From Litoditis marina (Eukaryota > Nematoda > Chromadorea > Rhabditida > Rhabditidae): a stretch of 64,000 nucleotides of DNA. The stretch covers positions 20,136,052 through 20,200,051 of the forward strand of contig OZ038437.1 in assembly GCA_964036275.1 (NCBI GenBank), written 5' to 3'. Shown here piece by piece: positions 22,324 through 34,214 of the stretch. The notes beneath the pieces are model-generated. The model searched no databases, had not been told where the DNA came from, and saw only the letters and a list, made by a program, of their open reading frames with translations. A program made the position numbers and the translations under genes. Positions within the stretch are counted from its first letter, which is position 1. Each line of letters starts with the position of its first letter.

Positions 22324-23087
22324 TCACCTTTTAAGGAGCCCAAAGTTGAAAAGCGAGAGCGGGTTCATCGGTTTTTCGGGCTCCATAGGAGGCACCATCA
22401 TCTTCGAGGGTTCAGAGCTAGTCAAAATGTTTGGCAGTTCAGGACCAGACTTCGCCATTGTCATAGTAGGAATCGGCATTACCAAAGGTGGCTTTGGCAT
22501 AGACAGCACAGACCTATAATACTACGAAATTGAGTTCCTGTGATGCTAGATAAAAAGAGATTGGTCTCGGGCCCGAGCTCTACTCACCAAATACCTTCAA
22601 AAACTCTACAAACCGAGATGAAGCCGAACCAATCCGAGTAGTTAATGCTAGAATGGTTTTGTTCGGTTTTCACCCAACTAACTGATCAGGGAAGAAATTC
22701 CACGAAGATGGCTCCATTATTCGCAAAAGTAGGGAGTAAACTCAAAGTACCGTTCGACAGGAGGCTTTTTCTGATCGCCTTTCTCCAAGCTACGGCTTTT
22801 CATTTTCAGCTGGTGATTTTCAGATTGACTGGCTAGGAGTCGACGCTCTACCTTATCCGCATGCAATTTAAATGACCTGAAACGGGAATGATGAAGCACA
22901 CACCGCGAAGTGTGGATATGAATCGAAGTGCATTCTTCTCCACCTGATCAGCCTCCAATTTCTCCTGTAGAACATTCTTCTCCTTCGGAGACTCCTTCAG
23001 CTCATGTTTCAGCTCTGTTAGCTGCAGCTGCAGGGTCTCCTCGGACGGTCTAAAACGATTAATTTGAAATATTGTAACACATTGCAA
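22324..23087 (-). pseudogene. Coiled-coil protein gene fragment, copy 2
   Basis: In transcription order: a heptad-rich exon (RPSEETLQLQLTELKHELKE, then KEKNVLQEKLEADQVEKNAL), an exon with VERRLLASQSENHQLKMK, and a Met/Pro-rich exon (PKPPLVMPIPTMTMAKSG...) ending in FNFGLLKR at a GTGAGTT donor. Compared with copy 3, a ~180 bp deletion joins the middle of the first exon to the intron before the second. It runs antisense to the SLC17 exons just to its right. No start and no stop can be assigned. Related in style to the coiled-coil genes at 47.5-60 kb, but a separate sequence. Confidence 0.55.
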
Positions 23088-23162
23088 TATGAATTGAACC
23101 TACGCAAAAATGTCCTACCAGCCGGAAAAGCACAAAATCGTGATCTAACGTGTTCTTTCGAG

Positions 23163-23838
23163 GCCCTCTACATAGTAGCCTCGTCCCTGCTGGGTTTCTG
23201 TTCGTGCTGCTTCCTCCGGATGGTGCAGCTCCTCTCAGGGGAGTACCACCTCTTCCTTCTTTTGAACCTCAGTCTCGTCAATATGGCATCCATGTTCCTC
23301 ACTTCCCTTCTCAATGTACTCATCGCAAAGAACAACGAGTACAGTATGTTTATTGACTGATTTATCAATTTATTGTTCTTTTAAAAATATTGAAAAAGTA
23401 TTAGAGTTTATTGACTGTTCAATCGAAGTTTTGAAATTTAGAATGAACTTGAAAATATTTGAAAAAATTTACTAAGAAGGAAATTGAACTAGGGTAAGTA
23501 CAATAGCAGGGAAACGTGCACACTTTCTAACGCGCCCTCACGTTTTACATGACCATATTATAGATTTGATCATAAACGGCATTCTATCCAAACTACTGAA
23601 ATCGAACAATCGAGATTTTTATCAAAATTCCAAACGAAAACCAGAAAATTTCTTAAAACTAAAATTTGCAGCGTCGTGGTCGGTCATCTTCCTGGTTCAC
23701 GGTGGTACTCTGATAGTGACTAATAACATTTCCTGTCTCTTCACTTCTTCTGACCAGGCGCATTGGGCAAAAGAGGGTTACGAGGACACGTCCATTCGAC
23801 CATATAGATCCGATCCCCTGCCGCAACGTCCCCTTTAA
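23163..23838 (+). pseudogene. SLC17-type transporter, last two exons only
   Basis: Exon 23163-23343 (ALYIVASSLLGFCSCCFLRM...) joins in frame to 23672-23838 (SWSVIFLVHGGTLIVTNN...), which ends in SSDQAHWAKEG and a short tail before TAA. The hydrophobic segments, the SW...IFLVHGG turn and the S-x-D-Q-x-x-W tail resemble the last transmembrane helices of SLC17 (anion/phosphate, sialin/VGLUT-like) major facilitator transporters. No upstream exons exist: the coiled-coil fragment on the other strand takes their place. This is a 5'-truncated duplicate of the gene at 30286-32626. Confidence 0.72.
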
Positions 23839-24305
23839 GAGAACGGGGCGGGGCCTAATTTTCATTTTTGTCATCATTCATCGATTCATTTGAACCACTT
23901 CGGCAAAACTCGAAGTGGTCTTGTTTGTTTCACACTGTGATGCTTGAAATTAAAGTAACTCAGCAATCATTCGTGTACATCCTTTTCAATAGCTGCGACA
24001 GCCAAAAGTTTGGGGGCGTGGCCTAATTTAACTTCAATTTGTTTGTAGATAACCTAAATGTATATGATTTGTCGTATGTCATCATTCAAGATGAGAAATT
24101 CCAGCGTTTCTGTTCCTCGTAGTGAGATTAGTAAAATCGTCATCGTTTTCATTCACCGTATTGTTTTTAGTTTTCTGGTCAATTCAGTGTGATAAGATGT
24201 GTGTTTGTGACTTATTTAAATGTTCAGGGTTAAATAAATATATACAAATAGTTCATGCCAATATTAGTGTTTAGAATGTTTCATGAATTTCTGAGTACCA
24301 CATAA

Positions 24306-24429
24306 TTAAAGAAGGACGATTATGTGGTCCAATCTCAACCCGTCAGTCCTTTAAGCTGCAATACATTTTTCAATTGCAGTTCAAAGGACCGTTGACACGA
24401 GATTGGTCCACATTATCGTCCTTCTTTAA
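24306..24429. mobile_element. 120 bp TTAA hairpin MITE
   Basis: TTAA at 24306-24309 and 24426-24429 bounds an almost complete inverted repeat (AGAAGGACGAT...GTGGTCCAATCTC mirrored). The paralogous site in contig C has a single ATTAAAG at that point and no insert. piggyBac-type by target site. Confidence 0.85.
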
Positions 24430-25047
24430 AGTAAAACGCAACAAATTCCGAAAACTCTTCAGTCGAAAATAGTAGAGAACCTATGTCTGACAGGAGCAAA
24501 CTGCTATGAGGCGATTCGAACAAAATGCTAAAATTACTAAAATTCTGGTTAATTCGATCGAAACAGTCTTTAGAATTGTGAAACTAGTAAAATACAACCA
24601 CTTCTGTTGGCCTCTAACTTTAGTGTGCATTAAACGACCTAATTGCAGTCGAATATCAACTTCCGACTTCTTCTTCAAACAGAAAAATCAAAGATGTCAA
24701 GCTTCTGAATTGAAATATTACTCCGTTATACATAGCTTGAAACCGACTTTTCAAATTATTTTTCATTTGGAGCCGACAATCGTTTTATAATCGTTCTATA
24801 ATTGTTGCAGATTTGAGTTTTGATATTTTTTCAACGCTCAATCTTGTTTTTGGACTTTCGATTGAAAACCTATAGCTGCACATTCTCTACTTTGCATTCA
24901 CATTTTATATCGTTACAACCATGTGGTTTTCTCAATAGTTGTGTAGTTGAAAGAACCTGAGCGTTTCGTTAAACCATTCTCTATTTCTATTTGTTTATAA
25001 TTTAATCTCAATCTTTTACTTTCACAGTTTCAGTTATGAATAAAAAT

Positions 25048-25659
25048 TGTCGCGACGAGCGCGACTACTTTTTACAACATTTACGCATATCACGCTCCTT
25101 CGCTAAACGTGCTCCAGCGCCTAAGATGCGCAGGAGTGGGAATGGCTTGAGATTACGGTATAAACTGTGCCACCGTTTCTAGAGGGCGCAATATACGAAC
25201 TTGGCCTAAAATACTGCTGTGTGCGGTGTTTTATTGCCTTTAAACGAGATACGATTTAAACGAGGGTTTTCGAGATATAATATACGACGTAAATCCACAA
25301 CATACAATTCGTACTACAAATACAAACACAAACACGAAAAAGTATATTCATATCGCCGCTTTGGCTATTGTCTTAATGTTATGTAAATTTATTTATACTT
25401 AGTGAACATATGTATTTCCTTTGTTATCTTCTATTTTATAAGGAAAATATATCATGCAAACAACACAGTACAAGTCTCACAGATTGCTGTTACGTTGTGT
25501 TTGCCCAGTTTAAATGCCAGACATTCTATTCACTGAACCACCATTAATAAAGTTGGGGGAATTTCGAGTATTTCTAGGCATGGAACACCCTCTTTCTGAA
25601 ACATTCCTTCCTATTCTAAACTTCTATTATTTTGGCAATTGCCGGCGCGAAAAAATCCA
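25048..25659. mobile_element. ~610 bp insertion absent from the paralogous spacer
   Basis: The other copy reads GAATAAAAATCCACGTTATG without a break. Here the same flanks are split by ~610 bp, with AAAAAT on the left and at the right end of the insert. The insert has a GC-rich left end (TCGCGACGAGCGCGAC) and an AT-rich body. No clear terminal inverted repeat was seen; the class is unknown. Confidence 0.6.
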
Positions 25660-26494
25660 CGTTATGGCCGTGATAACGTAACTTCCAACTTCGATTTGAG
25701 AAACGTTCATTTCTTTGTATTTGCATACCACAATATTAACTTTTCTCTCGAGAACATGTAATGAAATTGAAATAGAATGAAGCATTGTCGATTGTGGGTC
25801 AAAAAAATTCTCCGTTCAGTTGTTCTTATCAGTTTTCAGTTACTATCAGCTTCGCTCTTGTCTTTCATAGCCCAATCGACTTCGAATGCATTGATTTCCT
25901 CTCAGTTTTTACAAAATTAAAAAAAACAATGTATTCATTACAAGTTTTCTCATTCGCTGAAAACAGCATAACTTTATAAGCAGCGTGATAAGCCGAGCGA
26001 ATTTCACATCTAACCCGATTTTTGGTCTCATCACATTTTTTGTCCGTTCCCAAGGTTGACAACCGAGAAATTGTCCGGAAAGGGGAAAGAGAGACCGGCT
26101 ACTCTTTATTTTCTCCGGTTGTTGTTTTTTCAGTGTTAATTTGATACTAATAGAATTTCAATTTTAGGTTGGGTTCAGATCAGTTGCTATAGTCCTTTCC
26201 ATTCCTACTGAGACTCTTACAGTAGGATTTCAAATCTTCCAAGCCGTTTTGCTCACTTACTTTTGATCGGAGAATCTGAGGATTCTCGTACCTTCTTCTC
26301 GTTCTCAGGTAGAGTAAATATACGAAAGCATTTTCCATGAACTACGTTTTCAGCTTCACAACAGCCATCGGAAAGTTTGTAAGGTTACTGTAGGAGTCTC
26401 AGTAGGAATGGTGTGAACTATACACCTGCCTGACAAATTTCTTTGTATAAGATATTTTCAGGTTTATATATCTTCAGGTGAAAATTCGCTCAAA

Positions 26495-26503
26495 ATGGCT
26501 AGG
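26495..26503 (+). CDS. Start codons of a cysteine-rich/coiled-coil gene, cut by the gap
   Basis: The context TCGCTCAAAATGGCT matches the start of the gene at 27993 (minus). Only three codons remain before the N run, the third differing from the other copy, possibly through low quality at the contig end. If contig C is reversed, this start would lead into the gene body at 51928-47541. Confidence 0.6.
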
Positions 26504-26703
26504 NNNNNNNNNNNNNNNNNNNNNNNNNNNNNNNNNNNNNNNNNNNNNNNNNNNNNNNNNNNNNNNNNNNNNNNNNNNNNNNNNNNNNNNNNNNNNNNNN
26601 NNNNNNNNNNNNNNNNNNNNNNNNNNNNNNNNNNNNNNNNNNNNNNNNNNNNNNNNNNNNNNNNNNNNNNNNNNNNNNNNNNNNNNNNNNNNNNNNNNNN
26701 NNN
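26504..26703. other. Assembly gap (200 N)
   Basis: Placeholder gap. The sequence just to its left reappears inverted at about 27983-28035, about 1.3 kb into the next contig. Confidence 0.99.
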
Positions 26704-26755
26704 CAAAGTACACAAATTGAGAACAAATATAAGAATCAACAGAACAGAAACTCAC

Positions 26756-27993
26756 TTGATTTATGAGACTGACATAATTGTTTTCCATGTATCTTCTATA
26801 CGCGCCTCTGACGTCGTCTGAAAATAACAGAATTTCGTACACCAATTACAGTTTTCTTCATGTAACTCAAAAACCTTGGGATACAAAACATACAAAGGAC
26901 ACCTACAGAAAAGTATTTGATAAACTTTGGTTCGGAAAGTGAGAATTATTGTCACCCACCAGTAGAAAATGTCTTCTTCACATAGTTGGTTATCAATTGT
27001 TGCTCTGAAAATAAAAGTTTCATATAAATTAGAAAAGTAACATTTAAGTTTATGCTTGAATTAGTGAAATCATCGTGGTTTCGCATATGCATATAGAATA
27101 AACTAGTTAGTTAACAGTTAACACCCAGTTGCATAGTAAAAAATACATTGTTTTTACAGCTTCACCAAGCAAGTGAAAAAAGTGCTGTTTGCAACTAAAT
27201 TTCCATAAAGAGGAACCTCCATTATCGTTTCTATGTGTTATTTTTTTTTTGCTGACTCACTTATAGCTAATTCTAGTCACACTCCAATTTGCATAATAGT
27301 TATTAAACTGAATGACTCACTGAATTCCAGAGAGCAGATGTGGTCTTTCCGTACACGACGGACGGGACAATGGGAATGGTAGAGACAGTCGCAGCCATAG
27401 ATTCCCCCAACTGTGACAGAGATATTATTATGCAACATAGAGATCTTTTCTAAGGAGTTGACTTGAACGACTGAGAAATGTTCGTGTAGAAACTCATAAT
27501 TTGTAATTAATGTCGTTCGAGTTGCGAAATTAATTTTCGTCCAACAAAGTTTTTTTATGGCTGATACTCACGAACTGTTGATCATGATTTCGTTATTTTT
27601 TCAGTATTTTAATTCAAAAAGCGCAATCAACAATGTTTTTGAAATCTCTAAATTCAAATTTCATTCATGTTTGGACAAGTTAGGTCATGAAATTTTGTTC
27701 GAAAAAAGCAATGTTTGACTAGAAAGAAGTTTTTCGTTCCGGTAATGTTCTGTAAGTTTTTTGTTTTTATCATTCAAACTGAAATAATTATAAGTTTTCT
27801 CTCACAAAGTGTGCCAGTGCCCAGAAAAAACAAATTTGAAAGAATGTTGTGTTTCTCATTTTGAGAAAATGAAAAATTGCTGTTCGAATAAATACTCACT
27901 ATCAGTTTCGGAGATTCTTCCGGTTTCGCATTTCACACAAATCTTCCAAATTCCCATCAAATGATCGCATTCATTTCGATTGAGCTCAGCCAT
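26756..27993 (-). CDS. 5' exons of a cysteine-rich zinc-binding-like/coiled-coil protein
   Basis: Four exons join in frame: 27993-27900 (start ATG), 27410-27321, 27004-26960 and 26817-26756, the last ending at a GTGAGT donor near the gap. The first ~60 residues carry C9-x-H11, C19-x2-C22, C38-x-C40-x2-H43-x2-C46 and H55-x-C57, a spacing reminiscent of a RING or other treble-clef zinc site. I cannot assign a family. Residues ~62-97 form a polar helical segment (TNYVKK..., YRRYMENN). Exon lengths and phases of the last two equal those at 51928-51884 and 51600-51539. If contig C is reversed, the rest of this gene is 52382-59923. Confidence 0.75.
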
Positions 27994-30285
27994 TTTGAGC
28001 GAATTTTCACCTGAAGATATATAAACCTGAAAATATATTTACTAGTTCAAAAAACAATTAGACAGATAGGGTGAATTGTTATGCCAATGGAAGTCATGGT
28101 TATTTTAGGTCAGAAGATCTCTGAATTCAGGTTCGACCGTGCGAACGGACCACTGGAACCAAGTAAAGAACACCCAAATCATCTACAAACAAATTCGTCA
28201 GAAAGGTGTAGCAACTGACCTGAACCCAACCTAAAACTAAATTCTGTTAGTATCAAATTAACACTAAAAAAACAACAACCGGAGAAATTAAAGAGTAGCC
28301 GGTTTTTCTTTCGGGACAATTTCTCGGTTGTCAACCATGGGAACGGACAAAAAATGTGATGACACAAAAAAAGCGGGTTAGATGTGAAATTCGCTCGGCT
28401 TAGTACGCTGCTCAAAAAGTGATGCTGTTTTCAGCAAATGAGAAAACTTGTAATGAATACATTGGTTTTTCCCTTTATTTTGTAAAAATTGAGAGCAAAT
28501 CGATGCATTCGAAGTCGATTGAGTTATGAAGACGAGGGCGAAGCTGATAGTAACTGAAAACTGATAAGAACAACTAAACGAAAGGGTTTTATTGATCCGC
28601 AATCGACAATTATTCATTCGATTTCAATTTTATATTACATATTCTCGGGAGGAATGTTCATATTGTGGTATGCAAATACAAAGAAATGAACGTTTCTCAA
28701 ATCGAAGTTGGAAGTTACGTTATCACGTGCATAACGTGGATTTTTATTCAAAACTGGAACTGTGAAAGTAAAAGATTGAGATTAAATTGTGAACAAATAG
28801 AAATAGAGAATGATTTAACGAAACGCTCAGGGGGGAAATTGAAGTATCGCCCCCTACTTTAGTAGGGTCCCCCCCCCCTCCCGTATCACTTCAATTCCCC
28901 ACCCAAGCTAAAACCTGAAAATCTAGGAGAGGGGGGGGCGGGGTCAAATGTCAACTTCCACATTTACTATTTACCCCCCACCTGGGTCGGCGGGGGTAGA
29001 ACTTCAATGGTGGGGGGTCAAACTATAACGAGTGGAGGTTGAACTTTAATACCGGAAATGTTTACTTTTCACCCCCACCCTCAAAATTTGGATTGCAAGT
29101 GATAAATTGAATTATCACTCCCCGGTGGGGGGGGGGAGTCAAACTACAATTCCCCAAACGCAATGCAATTTCAGGAAGGTGGGGGGTAAAAAGTCAATGT
29201 TCCCCGCTCAGGTTCTGTCAACTACACAACTATTGAGAAAACCACATGGTCTAAAACGTAAATGCAAAGTAGAGAACGCGCAGTTATAGGTTTTCAATCG
29301 AAAGTCCAAAAACAAGATTGAGGGTTGAAAAACTATCAAAACTATAAAAATCTGCAGCAATCATAGAACTATTATAAAACGATTGTCTCCAAATGAAAAA
29401 CAATTTAAGAGTCGATCTCAAACTATGTATAACGGAATTATATTTCAGTTCAGAAGCTTGACATCTTTGTTCTTCCTGTTCGAAGAAGTAGTCGAAAGTT
29501 GACCTTTGACTGCATTTAGGTCGTTCAATGCACACTGAAATAAGAAGCCAACACAAGTGGTTGTATTTTACAAGCCTCAAAATTCTAAAAATTAAGTTTC
29601 GATCGAAATAACCACATATTTAGTAATTTTAGCTAATCGCGAGAAGAATTGCCAATTCTACGCACAAGTAATGTAAACACACGATGAAGTGTGTGACAGT
29701 CTGTATAACCCTGGGTAATTTAGTTCGAATCGCCCCATGGCAGTTTTCTCTTGTCAGACATAGGTTTCTACTATTTTCGACAGAAGAGTTTTCGGAATTA
29801 GTTGCCTTTTACTTTAATCGAGTGGTACTCAGAAATTCATGAAACATTCTAAACACTAATATTGGCATGAACTGTTTGTATATATTTATTTAATACTTGA
29901 ACACTCAAATTAGTCACAAACACACATCTTATCACAGTGATTTGACCAGAAAACTCAACACAAAATAATACAGTGAATGAAAACTATTACGATTTTACTA
30001 ATCTCACTACGAGGAAGAGAAACGCTGGAATTGCTCATCTAGAATGATGACATACGACAAATGATATATATTTAGATTATCTACAAACGAAGTGAAATTA
30101 AATTAAGCCACGCCCCCAAACTTTTGGCTGTCGCAGCTATTGAAAAAGATGTACACGAATGATTGCTGAGTTACTTTAATTTCAAGCAGTGTGATACAAA
30201 CAAGACCACTTTGAGTTTTGCCGGAGTAGTTGTAATGAATCGATGAATGATGACAAAAATGAAAGATAGGCCCCGCCCCATTCTC
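27994..30285. repeat. Intergenic spacer, inverted partner of 23840-26494
   Basis: Non-coding spacer matching contig B in reverse complement. It lacks B's TTAA element and B's ~610 bp insert but contains a G-rich element of its own. No gene supported. Confidence 0.8.
28831..29204. mobile_element. G-rich 374 bp inverted-repeat element with 7 bp target duplication
   Basis: The direct repeat CGCTCAG lies at 28824-28830 and 29205-29211. The contig B paralogue reads through with a single CGCTCAG. The ends are loosely inverted (GGGGGAAATTGAAGT and the mirror of ACTTTTTACC...CCCC). The interior alternates runs of five to nine G or C with TCAAACT/TTCAA words, giving several potential quadruplex tracts. 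No coding capacity. Confidence 0.8.
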
Positions 30286-32626
30286 TTAAAGGGGACGTTG
30301 CGGGAGAGGATCGGATCTATATGGTCGAATGGAAGTGTCCTCGTAGCCCTCTTTTGCCCAATGCGCCTGGTCAGAAGAAGTGAAGAGACAGAAAATGATA
30401 TTAGTCACTATCAGAATACCACCGTGCACCAGGAAGATGACCGACCACGACGCTGCAAATTTTAGTTTTAAGAATTTTTGCAGTTGCAGTTTCATATTAA
30501 AAAATTAGTTTCAAGGTTTATTTCTTTTCTAGGAAAAGAGAGAAGATAGGAATAGTTTTAGTGAGAATCGATATTATGGTCATGTAGAAAGTGAAGGAAC
30601 CTTAGTGTCACGTAAATTTACGTGAATTCAACCTTGTGTACTTTTGGAAACTACTGTAATATCAGAGGGAATTCACTTTCACGCAGTTCACTCCGGATTC
30701 TCAGGTCATCTTAGGGGTTCGCTTTTCATTTTTCATTTCTTCAATTTGAGTGCCACTTCCTACTATGAGGAAATTCACGTGTTGAATTGCGAATGAATCT
30801 ATTTTATTCTATTATATTCTGAATGAAGATAATTATTTCTGCGTAGTACGCTAGTAGCAATACTTCGATAGAATAATCGATAATACTCTATAAGCTAATC
30901 AATGAACATACTGTATTCGTTGTTCTTGGCGATGAGTACATTGAGAAGGGAAGTGCGGAACATGGATGCCATATTGACGAGACTGAGGTTCAACAGAAGG
31001 AAGAGGTGGTACTCCCCCGAGAGGAGCTGCATCATTCGGAAGAAGCCGCACGAACAGAAACCCAGCAGGGACGAGGCAACTATGTAGAGGGCCTTAAAAG
31101 AACACGTTAGATCACATGTTTGAAAAGTGGTGAATGAGTGTTAAATACGTTTCGGTTTGTAAAAGTATACGTTAGTTGACGTGAGCGCGCTCAAGAAAAA
31201 GCCGCACGAACTGAAACCCAGTAGGGAACGATGTAGAGGGCCTGGCTGGTAGATTGTATAATTAAAATTAAATGAAGAATATTATTTTTCGGCAAGTTTG
31301 TACATCACCTGAAGGAAATAGAGAATCAAAAGATAGGATACGTTTGGTTACGTGAGTGCACATGATTATGGTGTGGAAAAATGTGCGTCAAGTTATAGTA
31401 AGCGTTAGTCGACGTATTAGAGCCTTAGAACACGATAAGTTTAGGCAAGTGTTCGGTACTCGTTGCACGATAATAATCATCTTCTAGCGAGAGCAATGTA
31501 CTGTGCGGTAAAATATTTTGGAAATGGTAGGTCACGTGATTAGGATAATATTAAGTATATGGGATAACCATAACCGAATTGTAGTTTGAAACCGACACAA
31601 GTCATGTTTTAGGACCCGTTAAAGGAGACGGGAAATCAACCCTGAATGTCAAAAAGCTGCTGTATTCCACTGTTAACCAGACACACTCCGAGGGGTTTTG
31701 AAACATTTTTCATCTTTGGTACTTTCTTCGTTAATGTGTGTACTACAGACTGAAAGTTGGGCTTTGCAGGCGATCGATATGAAATCCATTAATGATAATA
31801 ATCAATAACCGTTGCACATTTTATGTAAATAAAATAAACAATTGAATATACTGTTAGTCAGTTGCACAGTCACGTGAAACTTGTTGAACACATCAGAACT
31901 CAGAAACGTGCAATGACAAAGTTCGCGATGCCTCATTATAATGTTAACTTTACGTGACTATTCAATTGACTTCTGGTATTTTCTAAAACACACCGTAACA
32001 GATTCTAGTTGAGTGTACAGTTAAGGGAGACTATTTTCGGAGATCAGGTTATGATTAGGATATTTACGAAAAACGGTGAGAAACGTATAGTTTGTTCCAC
32101 CCACCTTTAACTCTCTACAGTAATATGCTCAAACTTCCAGATCAAAGTTTGGTATGCTGGCGTTTTTGAGTTCCCACCAAATTTCGGTAGTCTGTTCTTC
32201 TACTTCACCCTTACTACTACAAAGTCCGAAAGTTTCAAACCAAAATAATCAGTTGATCATTATAAAAAAAGCCTTCCGAATATTTGACGGATTACTGTAG
32301 AAGGACATCAATTGGTGGAAGAGAGTATAAGTTGGCTACTAACTGAGGTTGAGTTTACAAGAAGTATGACTCCGCCACGGCGCTTGAAATTCGCTGTTAA
32401 CTGAATGTCGAAACCCCCCCCCCTCCCTCCCTATTGAAATGGTTTTTCCATTCGTTTGATTAATGAAATGATTCAATTAATAGTAAAACGAATAAATGAT
32501 GTAAAACACACCGTCACCGAAGCGGGTTGTGTGTCGGCGTCGAACAGTCCAATCAACATGAAAAGAACTCCCGGCAACACGGTCCCCAACGTATTGAACA
32601 CACGCATTTTGTTGGCCACCGTGTTC
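30286..32626 (-). CDS. SLC17-type transporter, three 3' exons (5' truncated)
   Basis: Exons 32626-32512, 31092-30912 and 30452-30286 join in frame (463 nt) to a stop. The translation has NTVANKMRVFNTLGTVLPGV, then ALYIVASSLLGFCSCGFF, LNLSLVNMAS and SWSVIFLVHGGILIVTN, ending SSDQAHWAKEG. The order resembles the last ~150 residues of SLC17 family transporters (12-helix major facilitator proteins moving organic anions or phosphate across plasma or vesicle membranes). The N-terminal eight or so helices were not found upstream; the ten-exon gene on the other strand begins at 33.6 kb. This is the most complete of four copies (others at 7950, 23163 and 44277). Family call moderately sure; substrate unknown. 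Confidence 0.72.
31093..32455. other. SLC17 intron region with a partial exon duplicate
   Basis: Contains at about 31195-31260 a ~65 bp degenerate copy of the SLC17 exon start (CCGCACGAACTGAAACCCAG, minus-strand sense), a member of a ~125 bp repeat family at 31855-31975, and a poly-C tract near 32410. Otherwise no gene seen. Confidence 0.5.
31855..31975. repeat. ~125 bp interspersed repeat, member 1 of 4
   Basis: Shared words are ACTGTTAGTCA, CAGAA(C/G)T(C/T)AGAAACGTG, ATGCCTCATTA and TTTACGTGAC. Other members are at about 39530-39650 (same orientation), 49485-49580, and 57785-57885 (reverse). Non-coding. Confidence 0.7.
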
Positions 32627-33580
32627 CTGGAATTGTTTTTGTTGTTTATTTGTTGTTTATTTACGAAATTTGTAAAATAAAAAGTGTATTCTTGTCGATT
32701 TAGAACACGTGACGATGAGATAGGTAATGGTAATTATTTGGGTTTTCATATACCTGCAATTCATTTCCTACAAAGTTATATTCAAGTACATTATTTGTTT
32801 CTTTCTTATTTTCGTAGACCCTGTTGTTGTTTGTTTGTTGTTTACATAAAACAACAAAATTTGATTGAATGATTGAGAAGAATACTAAATACAATATATT
32901 CGACTTTAAGAATTTGCAGAACTATTAGAAATGCACAGTTGCTAACGAGAATCTTGAACTTTTTTCAACTTTTCAACATAAGTGAATTCATAAAATTTTC
33001 ATGTGCTACTGTAAATTGTTGACTATTCACTTCTAATACAATCATTCTGTTTTTTTACTTTCCGTAAAAAAACACGGAAGCATAATGTAGGAGTGGTTCG
33101 ACACTGTCTCAGAATTGAAACGAAATTTTCACTAATTCGAAAAACTTTCCCGTATTGCGAAAGAGAGAACAACTGTTGAAGAATATGCCAAACGTTATAG
33201 CACCTAGAATTGAAGTAATGATCAAAAACACCAACTATTGTGCACAAAACCAGGAACCTATAACATTCCCGTATTTCTGGGTCTATTGGATAGTTTCCTG
33301 AAGGGTACCTATAACTCTGCATTGGAGGGGATGTTTAACTTGATTTGCAGTACTTCGGTGGCTGGAATATGTTTTAATTTTCAAGTTACAGAAATACGGA
33401 AAAGGAAGCCGTTGTTTGTCATTTTCTAGCTGTCATATTTTGTTCTTCTTTTCTCCAATCACCGTGATTTTGCAGGAATTGGGTGGATTCGAAATAGGAA
33501 GAATGAGCATTCAAACACCAAAAGAACTGCATAGCAGAAATATGATTCTTTTTTCTTTGTGCAAATCTCTTGATTCGCAG

Positions 33581-34158
33581 GAATTCGGCGGCTGGGAGCA
33601 GTGCACGAAGGTGCCGGACGGCCAGGACATCTACGAGTACAACGTGTTCAGAAGGATCTGTCACTGCGCCAACGACGCCATCAGAAGGAAGGCCGCCGCC
33701 TACTACATGACATGCTATCGTCAGTTCAACCTCTCTCTCTCTCTATTCTCTCTCCCATAAACGCTCTCTCTCTCTCTCTCTAACTCTTTTTCTCTCCTAT
33801 TCTCTCACACTCTCTCTCTATCCTACTTTCCGTTTTTTAAATATTCGCACCTCATCGATCACAAAGACTATGATCGATGCAATGCACGTGATCAGCACTG
33901 AAGTAGTTGGTGAAGTTCTCGTTCGTCAAAAAAGAACGGAGTTCGCCAACGTAAAAGTATGAATCAGGACTGACTTTTATCGTTTCTTTTGCAAAAAACG
34001 AAGACAAAGTCAGAATCAGAGCCGTTCGATAATGTTGTTAATGTTATCTCTTTCTCTAAATCCCTCTCTTTCTCTCTTCTCTCTCTCCAACTCTTCTACC
34101 CTGTATCATTGTCTCAATCTCTCTCAATTGCAGAACAGTCGGTCCGAATATCTCTCTT

Positions 34159-34214
<56 letters not shown>

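Larger units (their letters stand above)
18138..23508 (+). repeat. Repeat unit, copy 2
   Basis: Same layout as copy 1. It begins in the kinase's own last intron and exon. Sub-parts are the 258 bp hammerhead-like insert 19401-19658 (10 bp duplication AGTATACCAT on both sides), Penelope fragment 19659-20330, foldback 20387-20758, GGCGCC array 21122-21372, LINE tail 21820-22251, coiled-coil fragment (minus) 22324-23087 and SLC17 exons (plus). The reading frames are cleaner here than in copy 1. Confidence 0.9.
23840..26494. repeat. Intergenic spacer, repeated inverted at 27994-30285
   Basis: Non-coding spacer between the SLC17 tail and the cysteine-rich/coiled-coil gene start. It matches 27994-30285 in reverse orientation apart from element insertions. 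Differences include a 120 bp TTAA element here (24306-24429), a ~610 bp insert here (about 25048-25659), and a G-rich element only in the other copy (28831-29204). The short frames on both strands are not supported as genes. Confidence 0.8.

Noticed and set aside
23163..31092. A true giant palindrome centred on the gap at 26.5 kb
   Set aside because: Reversing the middle contig removes this palindrome and the one at 52 kb at the same time and repairs two genes, so misorientation is the simpler reading.
33023..33322. Minus-strand frame upstream of SLC17 with VLCTIVGVFDHYF
   Set aside because: Considered as an upstream transporter exon, but it does not match the expected SLC17 segment and its phase cannot be joined to 32626.
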